From NCBI GenBank assembly GCA_051294375.1, contig CM119267.1:2036793-2100792 (forward strand): DNA of 64,000 nt. The letters run 5' to 3'. Under the pieces are notes generated by a model. It searched no databases. It was not told the DNA's origin and was given only the letters and a program-made list of their open reading frames with translations. The stretch comes from Paraspadella gotoi. Lineage: Eukaryota > Chaetognatha. The translations under genes were made by a program, and so were the position numbers. Shown here in pieces: positions 1 through 15,925 of this stretch; the stretch's first letter is position 1, and each line of letters starts with the position of its first letter.

Positions 1-1627
1 GCTTTTTTTTTAGTTGTAGATTGTCTCGCTCTCAGTCTTGCTCTCTGTCTCGCTCTGTTACGATGTCTGTCTCATCATTACGCTCATCATTGTAGGAAAA
101 AGAATCTAATGGCCCAATGACAAAATAGACGAAGAAAAAAAAGGGAAAAAAAGAATATTACAAGCAAAAAAAGGTAAACGAATGTGTATTTAAGCTGAGT
201 AATTTTTAAAAATAAAAGCAAAAAAAAAAAACCAACTAATTTTTAAGAAAAAAATAATCCAATAACTTAAACAAGAACGGTTATTCAAATGTGTTACGCC
301 GCAGTGACTGCCTTATCAAGTGTATTTTTCGTGACATGAAATGAAATTACAAGACATGAAATGACATAACTACACGACTACATGCCTTATCTTTTGAGAA
401 AAAGTTTCTCTATCTCTATCTGCGTCACCATCTGTAAAACTGACTGCAGGTGGCGTCGCTAATTTCGTCGGCGTCATCTAGCGGCGAATCTTTGCCTCAG
501 AGAAAATTAGGTTCCAATCAATGGAGACAAAATTGGATCAGCTGCTTCTTTCCCTCGGAGAAATTGAGGAAAGACAAAGATTTGCTTTTTTGTTCAAATG
601 TTAATCTAAATAAATGCGAATCTAAGGACAAACTTAGAGAGAGAAGTCTGTAGAATTCGTGGTAAATAAGAAATCGCCAAAACAAAATCAATATTCTGAA
701 TGTAATACATTATTCTGAATATTCTGTTCATAATTCTGAAAATATAAAGGTTGGTATAAATTGCAGTATATACCTCGACAGAACTGGAAAATTCAACTTA
801 AATTAGGATAACAAGTAATTGTTATTTTATTTATGTCTTAATTGCGTCACCGAAATACCGTTGAACTGAACAGAAGATTTTTTGATTAATAATACTATAT
901 ATAACAGATATACGTAGAAACTTTTAACCGCTTCCCTTAGACCTACAAGCAAAGACCCAGCAAAATACCTCAAACCAATCTTTTTCAACCTTTTGTCTGA
1001 TGGGTTAATTTTTACTTCCAATTCTATCGACCTCTAGCGACTCGAAGGTAAAACCACAGACGCTTCGGGCCAAAGACGTTGCGTGGGTTTCAATGGGAGG
1101 AGGAAGAGATGGATGAGAAGAACAAGATGAAGACAAGAAATATGTTTGTTAATGTTTTTTTAAATGAAAGTTTATTTAGACGAAAAGATTATTTATTTGA
1201 GATTTGAGAAATGAAAGCACAACAAATTTGCTAAAGTGAATTGACGAGTTAACTGGTCGGATTCTTACACAAAACGGCTATATTTTTTAAAAGTTTTTAC
1301 AATTTACAGTAAATTTTTGGAAATACATAAGTAGCGCAGAAAAATCTGAGAATTTTTCTGTATTTAATTTAAGCGGTTATCATGAACATGAATCACGAAT
1401 AAACTAAAAAAACGAACCTTTAAACGAAAAATCATTACGTGGGATTTTCTATTTTTTATTGATTTTGTTTTTTTTTTGTTTTTTTTATTTGTTTTTTTTT
1501 TTAAATTTTGTTTATTATGTTTTTAAAAAAAATATTCCAGAGAAAAGAGACGTAAATATTTGAAATCGTTCACGAATTTCTTTCCAAGACTCACGAAGAT
1601 TACGGGAATAGAATTCACTGAGTAAGA

Positions 1628-1658
<31 letters not shown>

Positions 1659-1942
1659 ACGACGAACGACGACGACAAACGACGAACGACGCCACTGACG
1701 GTGACGACGAAAACTAGACTTCACCTTGGAATCGTGAGGCAGAAAACAGTTTAGTGTCGCTTNNNNNNNNNNNNNNNNNNNNNNNNNTCGTCGTTCGTCT
1801 TCCTCCCCGCGCCACGATTGAAGACTCGCGCGCGCCTAAAGCGACACTAAACTGTTTTCTGCCTCACGATTCCAAGGTGAAGTCTAGTTTTCGTCGTCAC
1901 CGTCAGTGGCGTCGTTCGTCGTTTGTCGTCGTCGTTCGTCGT

Positions 1943-1973
<31 letters not shown>

Positions 1974-3637
1974 TCTTACTCAGTGAATTCTATTCCGTAA
2001 TCTTCGTGAGTCTTGGAAAGAAATTCGTGAACGATTTCAAATATTTAGTCTCTTTTCTCTGGAATATTTTTTTAAAAACATAATAAACAAAATTTAAAAA
2101 AAAAAACAAATAAAAAAAACAAAAAAAAAACAAAATCAATAAAAAATAGAAAATCCCACGTAATGATTTTTCGTTTAAAGGTTCGTTTTTTTAGTTTATT
2201 CGTGATTCATGTTCATGATAACCGCTTAAATTAAATACAGAAAAATTCTCAGATTTTTCTGCGCTACTTATGTATTTCCAAAAATTTACTGTAAATTGTA
2301 AAAACTTTTAAAAAATATAGCCGTTTTGTGTAAGAATCCGACAAGTTTAACTCGTCAATTCACTTTAGCAAATTTGTTGTGCTTTCATTTCTCAAATCTC
2401 AAATAAATATCTTTTCGTCTAAATAAACTTTCATTTAAAAAACATTTAACAAACCATATTTCTTGTCCTTCATCTTGTTCTTCTCATTCCATCTCTTCCC
2501 TCCTTTCCCATTTGAAACCCACGCAACACGTCTTTGGCGCCGAAGCGTCTGTGGTTTACCTTCGAGCTCCGCTAGAGGTCGATAGCATGGGAAGTACAAA
2601 AATTAACCATACAGACAAAAGGTTTGAAAAAGATTGGTTTGAGGTTAATTTTGCTGGTTCTTTGCTTGTAGTCTAAGGGAAGCCGTGTTAAAAGTTTCTA
2701 CGTATAATTGTTATATATTAGTATTATTAATCAAAAAATTCTTCATGTTCAGTTCAACGGTATTTCGGTGACGCAATTAAGACATAAATAAAATAACAAT
2801 TACTTGTTATCCTAATTTAAGTTGAATGTTTCACAGTTTCTGTCGAGGGTATATACTGCAATTTATTACAACCTTTATATTTCAGAATTTGAACAGAATA
2901 TTCAGAAATAATGTATTACATTCAGATATTGATTTTGTTTTGGGCGATTTCTTATTGTACACGATTCTTACAGAACCTCTCTCTCTAAGTTTGTCCTTAG
3001 ATTCGCGCATTTATTTAGATTAACTCTTGAACAAAAAAGCAAATCTTTGTCTTTCCTCAATTCTCCGACGGGAAAAGAAGCAGCTGATCCCAATTTGTCT
3101 CCATTGATTGAGAACCTAATTATTTCTCTGGAGGCAAAGATTCGCGCTAGATGACGCGACGAATTAGCGAGCCACCTGCAAGTCAGTTTTACGATGGTGA
3201 CGCAGATTAGAGATAGAGAAACTTTTTCTGCAAAGATAAGGCATGTAGTCGTGTAGTTATGTCATTTTCATGTCTTGTAATTCATTTTCATGTCACGAAA
3301 AATACACTTGATAAGCGCAGTCACTGCGGCGTAACACATTTGAATTACCGTTCTTGTTTAAGTTATCTGATTATTTTTCTTTAAAATTAGTTGGTTTTTT
3401 TTTTTGCTTTTTATTTTTAAAAATTACTCAGCTTAAATACACATTCGTTTACCTTTTTTTTGCTTGTAATATTCTTTTTTTTCCCTTTTTTTTCTTCGTA
3501 TCTATTTGTCATTAGGGCCATTAGATTTCTTTTTCCTACAATGATGAGCGTAATGATGAGACAGACATATCGTAACAGAAAGCGAAGACAGAGAGCAAGA
3601 CATGAGAGCGAGACAATCTACAACTAAAAAAAAAAGC
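1..3637. repeat. Long inverted repeat (arms about 1.75 kb) around an N gap
   Basis: The first 1.76 kb is the reverse complement of about 1.79-3.64 kb. The opening motif tttttagttgtagattgtct reappears inverted at about 3615-3630, and the tract aaacagtttagtgtcgctt just before the gap is inverted at about 1837-1856. The arms differ mostly by single-base insertions and deletions with some substitutions. The left arm runs into the window edge, so its true end is unknown. Each arm carries a (GAC)n/(GTC)n tract near the centre. No transposase-like ORF is visible; the ORFs here are short and low-complexity. It is either a real fold-back element or an assembly or read palindrome; the indel-rich divergence favours a sequencing origin. 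Confidence 0.9.
1763..1787. other. Assembly gap (25 N)
   Basis: A run of 25 N sits at the centre of the long inverted repeat, so the loop of the palindrome is unresolved. Confidence 0.99.
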
Positions 3638-3640
3638 CAT

Positions 3641-5876
3641 CAACGTCAGAAAATGGGCCCCCGCTCATAATGGGCCGCGCCATCTCGTAAGAGAACATTA
3701 AATTCTTACTGGGCGAGGAGAAAAAAAAAAAGAAAAGGCTTGTCTGGTTGTACGAATTTGAATTTAGAGTCACTTTGATCATAACATAAAAAATATTGAA
3801 TCTCATGAAAATGAATGAGATTAAAATGTAGAATTAAAGAATTAGAAAGGCTGATAAGTGATTAAAGAAAAAAAATTGATTAAAATGTCTAAAGGCTGTC
3901 TCTAATGAGGTGATTAATCCCTTCAACTGAAAACGAGTAGAAGGTTGCAATCAATTTCTGCGACAAAGTTCAAGACAAGTGAACGGACAAGTGAAAGGAC
4001 AAGTCAAGGACAAACGTTACAGAAGAGGAATGAACAAATTATTGTAATTTTTTTTTAAAATCAGTTTGAACTAAAGTCAGTGAAACTTTATAAGCTTAGG
4101 GAAAAAAAACCATTCAGTTCAACATGCTAATTAAAGTCTAGACTTGTTATTTACAACAAAGTATTAAATTTAGTCAAAGCCGAAGCTAAAAAAAAAGAAA
4201 AAAAAGACTAAATGGCGCACATTTTTATTCTGAAACCTCCATTATAACCATTATAAAAAAGGGTGAAAAAAAAAGAAAAAAAAAGAAAATTAATCCGACG
4301 ACGACGAGGAGGACGACGAACGACGACGAGGAGGAAGACGAACGACGACGATTAGAACGACGTGAGAGAAGACGACGACGACGACGGCGACGACGACGAA
4401 TGAACGAAGGTTGACTTTGACAAAAACAAATGAATGACAAAGACAAATATGACAAAGATGACGACAATCATGACGACAATCATGACATTAAAGAAGAAAA
4501 AAAATTTTACAATTATTAATTGCGAAACTAAAAATTAAATAAACAGATGATGACATAATAGTTAAGAATAATGACGATGATGATGACGATGACAGATTAA
4601 ATAATAATATAAAATATAAAATTGCTTTGGCTAAATAAAAAAAATAATAAGCCTAAAGGAATATGTTTACTAATGATCTTAATAAATTTGGTTTGATAAT
4701 TCCTGTTTGCGTCATTCGCGGTTGGACACTGGGTAAAAATAACGACGACAACAACAACAGCAACAACAATAACAACAACAACAACAACATTGCTACCTAA
4801 ACATGAAAAAATATGACGAAGATAAAAAAAAAGACGAAAATTATATATTTCTTGGTTTGAGAAATATTTTATATTAAAAAGGTGTAACCGTCACGGGTTT
4901 GACAGATTTAATTTTTTTAAATATACAGTATACAATGTATACTATACATATTAATGATATTATATATATAAGCTAATCCTGACATTTTTTATCTATTAAA
5001 TATATAACTTAGTTCATCTTTCGATTAAACAAACTAAACAGCTCAGCTTCTTTCCCTCAACCTGAATCTTCGGAAAATCGAAAAATCTTTTCCTCTTAAA
5101 ATATTCACATCATATTTTCTCGTCTTTTCTGTCACTTTGTGTCACGAACCTAAAGCGTTTATCATCACGTGACATCGTCATGTATTTCCTTGAGTCTTGA
5201 GTGAGCCAAATAAAAATCTAATTCTAAATAACGCAATAAAAATATATAAATACGTACAAATACAAATAGAATCACTAAACCTTTACTCACCTCTAGAAAT
5301 CTAATAGCCTAAATCCTTAAGCGATTGAGCTAAACTTTGCTTTGATTTGAGCTCCTGTCATCTCTTTTGACTTCGTGGGGTCAACCACGTTTAAATCTCG
5401 GCCAACGGGAGTAACGACAACAACGACAACAACAACGACAGCAATTCCAACAGTCATAACAACAACAACAAAAACAACATCCTGTGACTTTGAGTAATGA
5501 TTATTTATCGACCTTTCCTTATTCCTTACTACTTACTCCTTACACTTTACTCCTTATTCCTTACTCCTTACGCCTTACTCCTTACTCTACTGCTTACTCC
5601 TTAATAAAGAAAGACGTAGTTACATCAATTTAGTTCATATTTGGTTGAATGTTAAGTTTAAGTTTAAGCTAAAACATTTTTAAGTGCTCTTGAGCAGTCA
5701 CCTGATCGAATGGAAAAGATGTCACGTGACCAAAATTTCAATGCGGCATTAATTTATGAAATACTGAAACATTTTAGGTAATACTTGTGTACAAGTTTCA
5801 TACTTAGTCTCGCAGAACTTACGGTCACGTGATCTGAAAGTAAAAGCGACATAGAGTTTGTATAAAAAAAGAGAAG
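3641..5876. other. Gene-free AT-rich stretch with microsatellites
   Basis: No ORF here looks like protein. The stretch contains a GAC/GACGA-rich tract at about 4296-4398, ACA/AAC-rich tracts at about 4745-4790 and 5407-5475, and a loose 7-8 bp repeat of the form ttactcct at about 5518-5605. Nothing else is recognised. Confidence 0.6.
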
Positions 5877-5877
5877 T

Positions 5878-6092
5878 ATGGTGGACTAAAATCCACTAAC
5901 CGTTCATCAGCGACCATTGGTGCCGGAGGCAAGTCATTCGCATCCCAACCCAAAGGTCCGGGGTTCTAGCCCTGTGGTGGCCTATCAGTTTAGAGGGACG
6001 GACGCTTAACCCGCCTGTAACTCGGTGTTACAGCCTGATCCGAAGCTCAGGGACTGCTTATATTGAACGGTTCTGTCACTAACACATAATAA
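5878..6092 (+). mobile_element. SINE family A, copy 1 (tRNA-derived head)
   Basis: About 215 bp beginning tatggtggactaaaatccac and ending near gttctgtcactaacac. It contains a pol III B-box-like motif, ggttctagccc, after a conserved head (ggtgccggaggcaagtcatt), then a body with cctgatccgaagctcaggga. The same unit recurs near 24.1 kb, 24.5 kb and, inverted, 43.0-43.2 kb, which shows it is a dispersed repeat. A tRNA-derived SINE is the simplest reading of the B-box plus repeated head. No protein is encoded. Confidence 0.75.
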
Positions 6093-6390
6093 TAATTACT
6101 GTCTCTTCAGAAGTAATAAATCTTCTTGCGCATATATTTCACAATTGCGTAGTCACATTTAAAACTGTATTCTCATACAAGAAAGTCACTTCTACGCAAC
6201 CGGAGAAATTCACGGTTCGTGAATTTTCTTCTTTGACTTTTTTTATTTTCGAGATTTGATGGGCGTCGTTTCTCGATTCCAAATGAGCTCTTGACTCTTC
6301 CAGCTGCTTTATGTCATCGAATGATGATGAGGATGTCATAAATGATGTCATAAGTCGGAAGTTAAGAGATAAACTCGGATTCGTATGCAT

Positions 6391-6453
<63 letters not shown>
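6391..6453. repeat. (GA)n microsatellite
   Basis: A nearly uninterrupted GA dinucleotide run. ORFs crossing it read only Leu-Ser or Arg-Glu and are not genes. Confidence 0.95.
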
Positions 6454-6455
<2 letters not shown>

Positions 6456-6635
6456 GATAGCTACTAATCGCTAATGCGTACCAATCTGCACAACCCATTC
6501 CAAGTTCTTATCATTTGATCGATTTCGGATAAAGAAGTTTTTCCTTTCAAAAGAAGAACCAATACTTTTTATTTTGTCTGGAAACGAATCAGGAAAAACA
6601 TGACAAGAAAATGGATGAGGGAAAAAGGGAGGGAG

Positions 6636-6806
6636 GGATGGTGATGATGATGATGATGATGATGTGATGGTTATGATGAAGATCATGAGGATTATGATGA
6701 TGATGATGAAGATGATGGTTATGATGAAGATCATGAGGATAATGACGTTGATGATGATGATGATGATGATGAAGATGGTTATGATGAAGATCATGAGGAT
6801 TATGAC

Positions 6807-6851
<45 letters not shown>

Positions 6852-7035
6852 AATGATTAAGATCATGAGGATTAGGACGATGATGATGATGATGATTGAT
6901 GATGATGATGATGGTTATGAACTTAAGATGATGATGATGATAATGAAGATGATTGATGATGATTGATGATGACGATTAAACATAATGATAATGATGAAGA
7001 TAATGTTTATAATTATGATGATGACGATGATGATA
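6636..7035. repeat. (GAT/ATG)n-rich satellite tract
   Basis: About 400 bp dominated by gatgatgat, with a higher-order unit (ggttatgatgaagatcatga) repeated several times. The poly-Met and poly-Ile ORFs here are artefacts of the repeat. Confidence 0.9.
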
Positions 7036-7389
7036 ATCGAGATATACTAAACAAAGAAAAGGTGAGTTTCATGTAATTCTGCCAAAGATTTACTTAAAAA
7101 ATACGAAAAGGACGGAGAAAAGTTCTTAGTGCAAAAAAAAAGGTCATTTTTGGTTTCGGAGGGAAAAAAAAGTCTTCGGGTAGAAAAAGGAAAACGTGAA
7201 GCGACGGACAAATGGATGGACGGATAAAGGGATCAGTCTGGAATGAGAAGGGGGGGGAAAGGGGGCGGGCGTGGGGGCGGTGGTGGGGGAGTAGTGGGAC
7301 AACGGAGGGGGACCGACAATGGTTCGGTGTTAAGGATGAAATCGATCGATCGTTTGAAGGAAACAAACGAAGGAAACGTTAGGAATGAC

Positions 7390-8345
7390 AAGGAGGGAAA
7401 AGGGTGAGAAAGAGAAAAAGAGGAGGAAAGAAAAGAAAGTGAAAAAAAGAAAAAAAAGAAAGAAAAGAGGAAAGCAAATAAAGTGAGAAAAAGAAAATAG
7501 AAAAGGAAAAGAGAAATTGGAAAATAAAGGGAGGAAAGGCCAATGAAGAAAGTAAAAATGAGAAAGGAAAAGGAAAAAGAAAAGAAAGGAAGTGAGAAAA
7601 AATGAGAAAGTGAAGGAAGAAAAAAAGGAAAAAAGTTGAAAAAAGACAAATGGTGAAAATGAGGGAGGGCAGACTGACAGGGAAGGAGAGAAGACTGAGG
7701 GCAGAGAGGCAGAAAAAAAAACGGTTGGGTCCTGGAGAAAGAAAAAGAAAGAAAAAAGGAATGAAAAAAGAAAGAAAACCAAAGATCCAGCGACTCAGGA
7801 AAAAAAGAAAAACGTGTCTCTTGGATCGGGTGAAGTCGGAGGTAAAAACATGTGAACGGAGGAAAGAAGAGAAGAAAAAAGAGGAAAGGAGGAAAGGAAA
7901 TAGAGAAAAAACAAATGGGAGGAAAGGAAAGAATAAACGATAGAGGAAGGAAATAAGAGAAGAAAAAAGAGGAAAGGAGGAAAGGAAATAGAGAAAAAAC
8001 CAAATGGGAGGAAAGGAAAGAAGAAAAGAGAGGAAGGAAGAAAAGGAAAGAAAGGAAATAAAAAACGGGAGGAGGGAAAGGAAGGAAGGAAACAAGAAAG
8101 GAAGGAAGGAAGGAAGGAAGGAAGGAAGGAAGGAAGGAAGGAAGGAAGGAAAGAAGGAAAGAAGGAAAAAAGGAAGGAAGGAAGGAAGGAAGGAAAAAAG
8201 GAAAAGTAGAAAAGAGAAGAATGAAAAAAGAAAATAGATAAAAGACGAAAAGGAAAAAGAAAAGAGAGGAAAGGAAAACGTGACGAACAAAAAAAGGAGA
8301 ATAAGAAAATGACGGGAAGTAAAAAAAAATAAAAAAATTGAAACC
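7390..8345 (+). repeat. Polypurine tract of about 950 bp, including (GGAA)n
   Basis: The plus strand is almost purely A and G from about 7390 to 8345, with a ggaa tetranucleotide core at about 8097-8200 and a duplicated block (ggaaatagagaaaaaac, near 7895 and 7985). The long Phe/Ser/Leu ORFs on the minus strand and Lys/Arg/Glu ORFs on the plus strand reflect this composition and are not called as genes. Confidence 0.9.
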
Positions 8346-8383
8346 AAAAAAAGGTTTTCATAAATTTCTCAAAGATTTAAAGA

Positions 8384-8418
8384 ATGCCATGCCATGCCAT
8401 GCCATGCCATGCCATGAC
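8384..8418. repeat. (ATGCC)n pentanucleotide microsatellite
   Basis: Six to seven tandem atgcc units. Confidence 0.9.
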
Positions 8419-8424
8419 CAGGAC

Positions 8425-8585
8425 CAGGACGCCGCGTCCTTTTTTTTTTCAACGATGGCATCGGCCATTTTCTTGAATTCCCAAGTGCCATCCGTCCATA
8501 CCATCTTTTTCCATCTTGCCAGAGGGAGTGCGACTCTGAACGCCGTCTTTGCAGATGATGCTCGCCTTCTAAAAACGTCTGTCAT
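8425..8585 (-). other. Unassigned unique segment, possible isolated exon
   Basis: A stretch of ordinary complexity between repeats. Read on the minus strand, it has an acceptor-like ...gtttttag near 8570 followed by about 120 nt open in two frames, one giving the segment WTDGTWEFKKMADAIVE. I do not recognise a family and find no partner exons within several kb, so it may be a gene relic or chance coding potential. Confidence 0.2.
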
Positions 8586-8663
8586 CGGTTGAGAGAAAAA
8601 AGGAAAAGAAAAGAAAAGATGGACGACGCAATTTTAATTTCAGATGAGGACTCAGTTTGTGTG

Positions 8664-8739
<76 letters not shown>

Positions 8740-8740
8740 C
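8664..8740. repeat. (GAT)n microsatellite
   Basis: About 25 uninterrupted gat/atg triplets. Confidence 0.97.
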
Positions 8741-8807
8741 TCAATGGAAATAAACGGAGAAAAATGAGGAACATCATTAGTAGCATTTGCAACAGAAAGA
8801 ACAGCGC

Positions 8808-9096
8808 ATGTCAATAATGAGAGTAACAGAGTAGCCAAAAGAGAAGAACGGATCCCATCATGTGGGGAACGTAATGCAAAAAGGGGAGATGGAATTTCAT
8901 AAAGAGGAGAACTCAAATGTAGAAAGGATCACGATGAGAACCGGTTTANNNNNNNNNNCAATAATGAAGAACAGAGTAACATCAAAAGAGGAGAACGGAT
9001 CCCATCATGTGGAGAACGTAATGCAAAAAGTGGAGATGGAATTTCATGAAGAGGAGAACTCAAATGTAGAAAAGATCCAGATGAGAACCGGTTTAT
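8808..9096 (+). repeat. Direct duplication of about 135 bp flanking an N gap
   Basis: The block caataatga...cggatcccatcatgtgg...aaccggttta occurs just before the 10-N gap (8949-8958) and again just after it, with a few substitutions. Shorter gaggagaa motifs continue to about 9150. The arrangement looks like two unmerged contig ends or a tandem repeat broken by the gap. Confidence 0.85.
8949..8958. other. Assembly gap (10 N)
   Basis: Ten N between two near-identical flanks. Confidence 0.99.
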
Positions 9097-9284
9097 ATAA
9101 GAGGAGAACACGAATTATCAAAAGGAGAACAGAGAGAATCAGGAGGAGAATGGTGTTTAAAGTATTGAAGGATTGAAGGCAACACGAAGGGGACGACAGA
9201 AATAAATTAGAAAAGAGAAAAAAAGATGTGAATCAGATTAAACGAGGGAGAGAGAGTTGCGACTCTATCTCTCTCTCTGTCTCA

Positions 9285-9515
9285 TGTGTTGTACCAATTT
9301 TATAACATCAGCTCCTTGTATTTAGATGCTAATACGAAGTGCAATTGCTTCTTTGATAAGGAAGCCAGATATTCTGGGAGCGAATAAACGAGACTGTGAG
9401 AGAGTCGTGATTGAAAGCTTGCAAGGACATGCTATGTCATTATCTTGTAAAAGTGATGGAGGCCTTAAACCACCAAAGCCTGTTCAAAGTCAGGGGCAAG
9501 ATAGCTTATATAATC
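9285..9515 (+). mobile_element. Repeat family B copy (gggcaagatagctta element)
   Basis: The segment reads gataaggaagccagatattctggg, then cgagactgtgagagagtc, gaaagcttgcaaggacatgc, aaagtgatggaggccttaaa, and ends caggggcaagatagctta. The same ordered modules recur near 16.8, 17.0, 21.95, 23.35, 26.0, 34.0, 40.8 and 42.9 kb in both orientations. It encodes no recognisable protein and is a short dispersed element of unknown class. Confidence 0.8.
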
Positions 9516-9659
9516 TTTATATTTTCGTATTTATATAAATCCTTTTTCCTTATTTCTCTCCTTTTTTTCTTTTCGTTTCTTTTCTCCTTTCGCTTCACTT
9601 CTTCTATCCGTTATCTATCCCTTTCAGCTTCGCTCCTATGAATTCAAAAGCGCAACTCG

Positions 9660-9745
9660 TTTACCCTCTCTCTCTCTCTCTCTCTTTAAACTGGGCGGAG
9701 ACTTCAGACGTGAAGCTAACCTCCGTTTTTAGAATCTTTCATTTA

Positions 9746-9813
<68 letters not shown>

Positions 9814-10125
9814 TCCCTCTTCTCTCTCCCCCTTTCTTCCCTCTCTCTCACCCTCCTCTCTCTCTCCAGTGATAGAGAAAAGCTCTCTCTCTCTCTCTCT
9901 TTCCTCTTCTCTCTCCCTCTCCCTCCCTTCCTCTCTCCCTTCTTTTCTCTCTTAACCCTCCCTCCTTACTATTTTCTCTCTCTCTCTCTCCAGTCAAAGA
10001 GAAAAGCCTCTCTCTCTCCCTCTCTCCTCTCCCCTCTCTCCTTCTTCCCTCTCTCTCAAACCTCCTCCCTTACTATTCTGTCTCTCTCTCTCTCTCAGTC
10101 GAAAGAGAAAAGCTCTCTCACTCTC
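9660..10125. repeat. (CT)n-rich microsatellite cluster
   Basis: Repeated CT runs, longest at about 9748-9807, broken by short non-repeat words such as agtgatagagaaaag that themselves recur. The Ser-Leu ORFs here are repeat artefacts. Confidence 0.9.
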
Positions 10126-10129
10126 CCTC

Positions 10130-10737
10130 CCATTAATTTGCATATCCTTGGGTCCGCTTTTATTCCCATGAACCCATCAAGGCCCCTTTGTCCGCCGTTC
10201 GGCCCGAAAGGAGGCCTTTTTTTATCTCCAGCCGTCCGGGCTGTTTTCAGCCTTTTTCGCAGTGGAGCGAGAAATCAGATCCTTTCGAAATCTGAGTTTG
10301 GAAATTGCAACAAAATCCAGGCGAAGGAAGTGAAAAGAGAGCAGAAAAAGCAGAAAAAAATCAAAAACAAAAAGAAAGAAATTCTCGGATGAAATTCAAT
10401 AAACAATGTTTATTAAATGTTTATTAAACATTAAACAAACTCAATTCATTTTCCTTCAATTAATTTCGGTTAAAAAAAGAAAATTAATTTTCACGTTTAT
10501 GTTTTTTATGCACAAATATATTCACAATGAAGCAAGAAAAAGAATTAAAATTATGGAACTTTTAGATTTTCGAAAGACTAGTGTTTTTTTTGTTGTTGTT
10601 GAATGTTTAACTAAACTGAAACTAAAATTTGACATTTAATCTCCCTTAAAAAAAAATAGCTATCTCATCATATTCACAACTTTGGGTTAAATATTGAATT
10701 TCCACATCCACATCCAAATCTTCCTTTCTCTCTCTCT

Positions 10738-10774
<37 letters not shown>

Positions 10775-10808
10775 GTCTCTCTCTCTCTCTCTCTCTCTCA
10801 CCTCTCTT
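10130..10808. other. Intergenic sequence 3' of the G-alpha gene
   Basis: A moderately GC-rich block (10137-10280) is followed by AT-rich sequence and more CT runs (10723-10800) ending just beyond the G-alpha stop codon. Aataaa words near 10397 could serve the minus or plus strand, but nothing decisive is seen. No gene is supported. Confidence 0.4.
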
Positions 10809-15317
<4,509 letters not shown>

Positions 15318-15354
15318 TTTTTCGCAACAGCTATCGCCCTGCTTTGTTGTTGCT

Positions 15355-15745
15355 TGTAGTTTGTGGTTGTTTGTAGTTTGTTGTTGTTTGCAGTTTGTGG
15401 TTGTTTGTAAATTGTGGTTGTTTGTAGTTTGTTGTTTGTAGTTTCTGGTTGTTTGTAGATTGTTGTTGCTTGTAGTTTCTGGTTGTTTGTAATTTGTTGT
15501 TGTTTGAAGTTTGTTGTAGTTTGTTGTTGTTTGGATGTTTGTGGTTGTTTGAAAAATTGTGGTTGTTTGTAGTTTGTGGTTGTTTTGTAGTTTGTTGTTG
15601 TTTGGAGTTTGTGGTTGTTTGTAGTTTTGTTGGTAGTTTCCTGGTTTCTTTGAATTTGTTGTTGTTTTTGTAGTTTGTTGTAGTTTGTTGTTGTTTGTAG
15701 TTTGTGGTTGTTTGTAGTTTGCTGTTGTTTCTTGTTGTTTGGAGT
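15355..15745. repeat. TTG/TAG-type satellite upstream of the G-alpha first exon
   Basis: About 390 bp of variants of gtttgtggttgtttgtagttt. The Gln/Thr/Asn-rich minus-strand ORF through it is a repeat reading that abuts the G-alpha N-terminus in another frame. Its position just upstream of the first recognised codons may explain why a start ATG is missing. Confidence 0.9.
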
Positions 15746-15749
15746 GTAT

Positions 15750-15925
15750 CCCACTACTCGTCCTATGGCGCCGGAGGTAGCACGAGCTCCTCCCGACCCA
15801 GAGGACTCGGGTTCGCGCCCTGCTGATTCACACAAGAAAGCGCGACGGGGTGTCTTACCCACCTGGAGTGACGGACTACAGCCCGATCCGAAGTTCGGGA
15901 CCTTGTGTGCAACGGACGGTGAACT
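15750..15925 (+). mobile_element. SINE-like element with clear A- and B-box-like words
   Basis: The head tggcgccggaggtagcacga and cgggttcgcgccctg align word for word with the family A head, and the body carries cagcccgatccgaagttcgg. This is a second, better-preserved tRNA-derived head subfamily. Confidence 0.65.

Noticed and set aside
7379-8361. Several long Phe/Ser/Leu-rich minus-strand ORFs (up to 322 aa)
   Set aside because: They lie wholly in the polypurine tract; composition alone keeps them open and overlapping frames look equally open.
8425-8585. Possible exon WTDGTWEFKKMADAIVE
   Set aside because: Not accepted as a gene because no neighbouring exons or family could be identified; listed as an unassigned segment.
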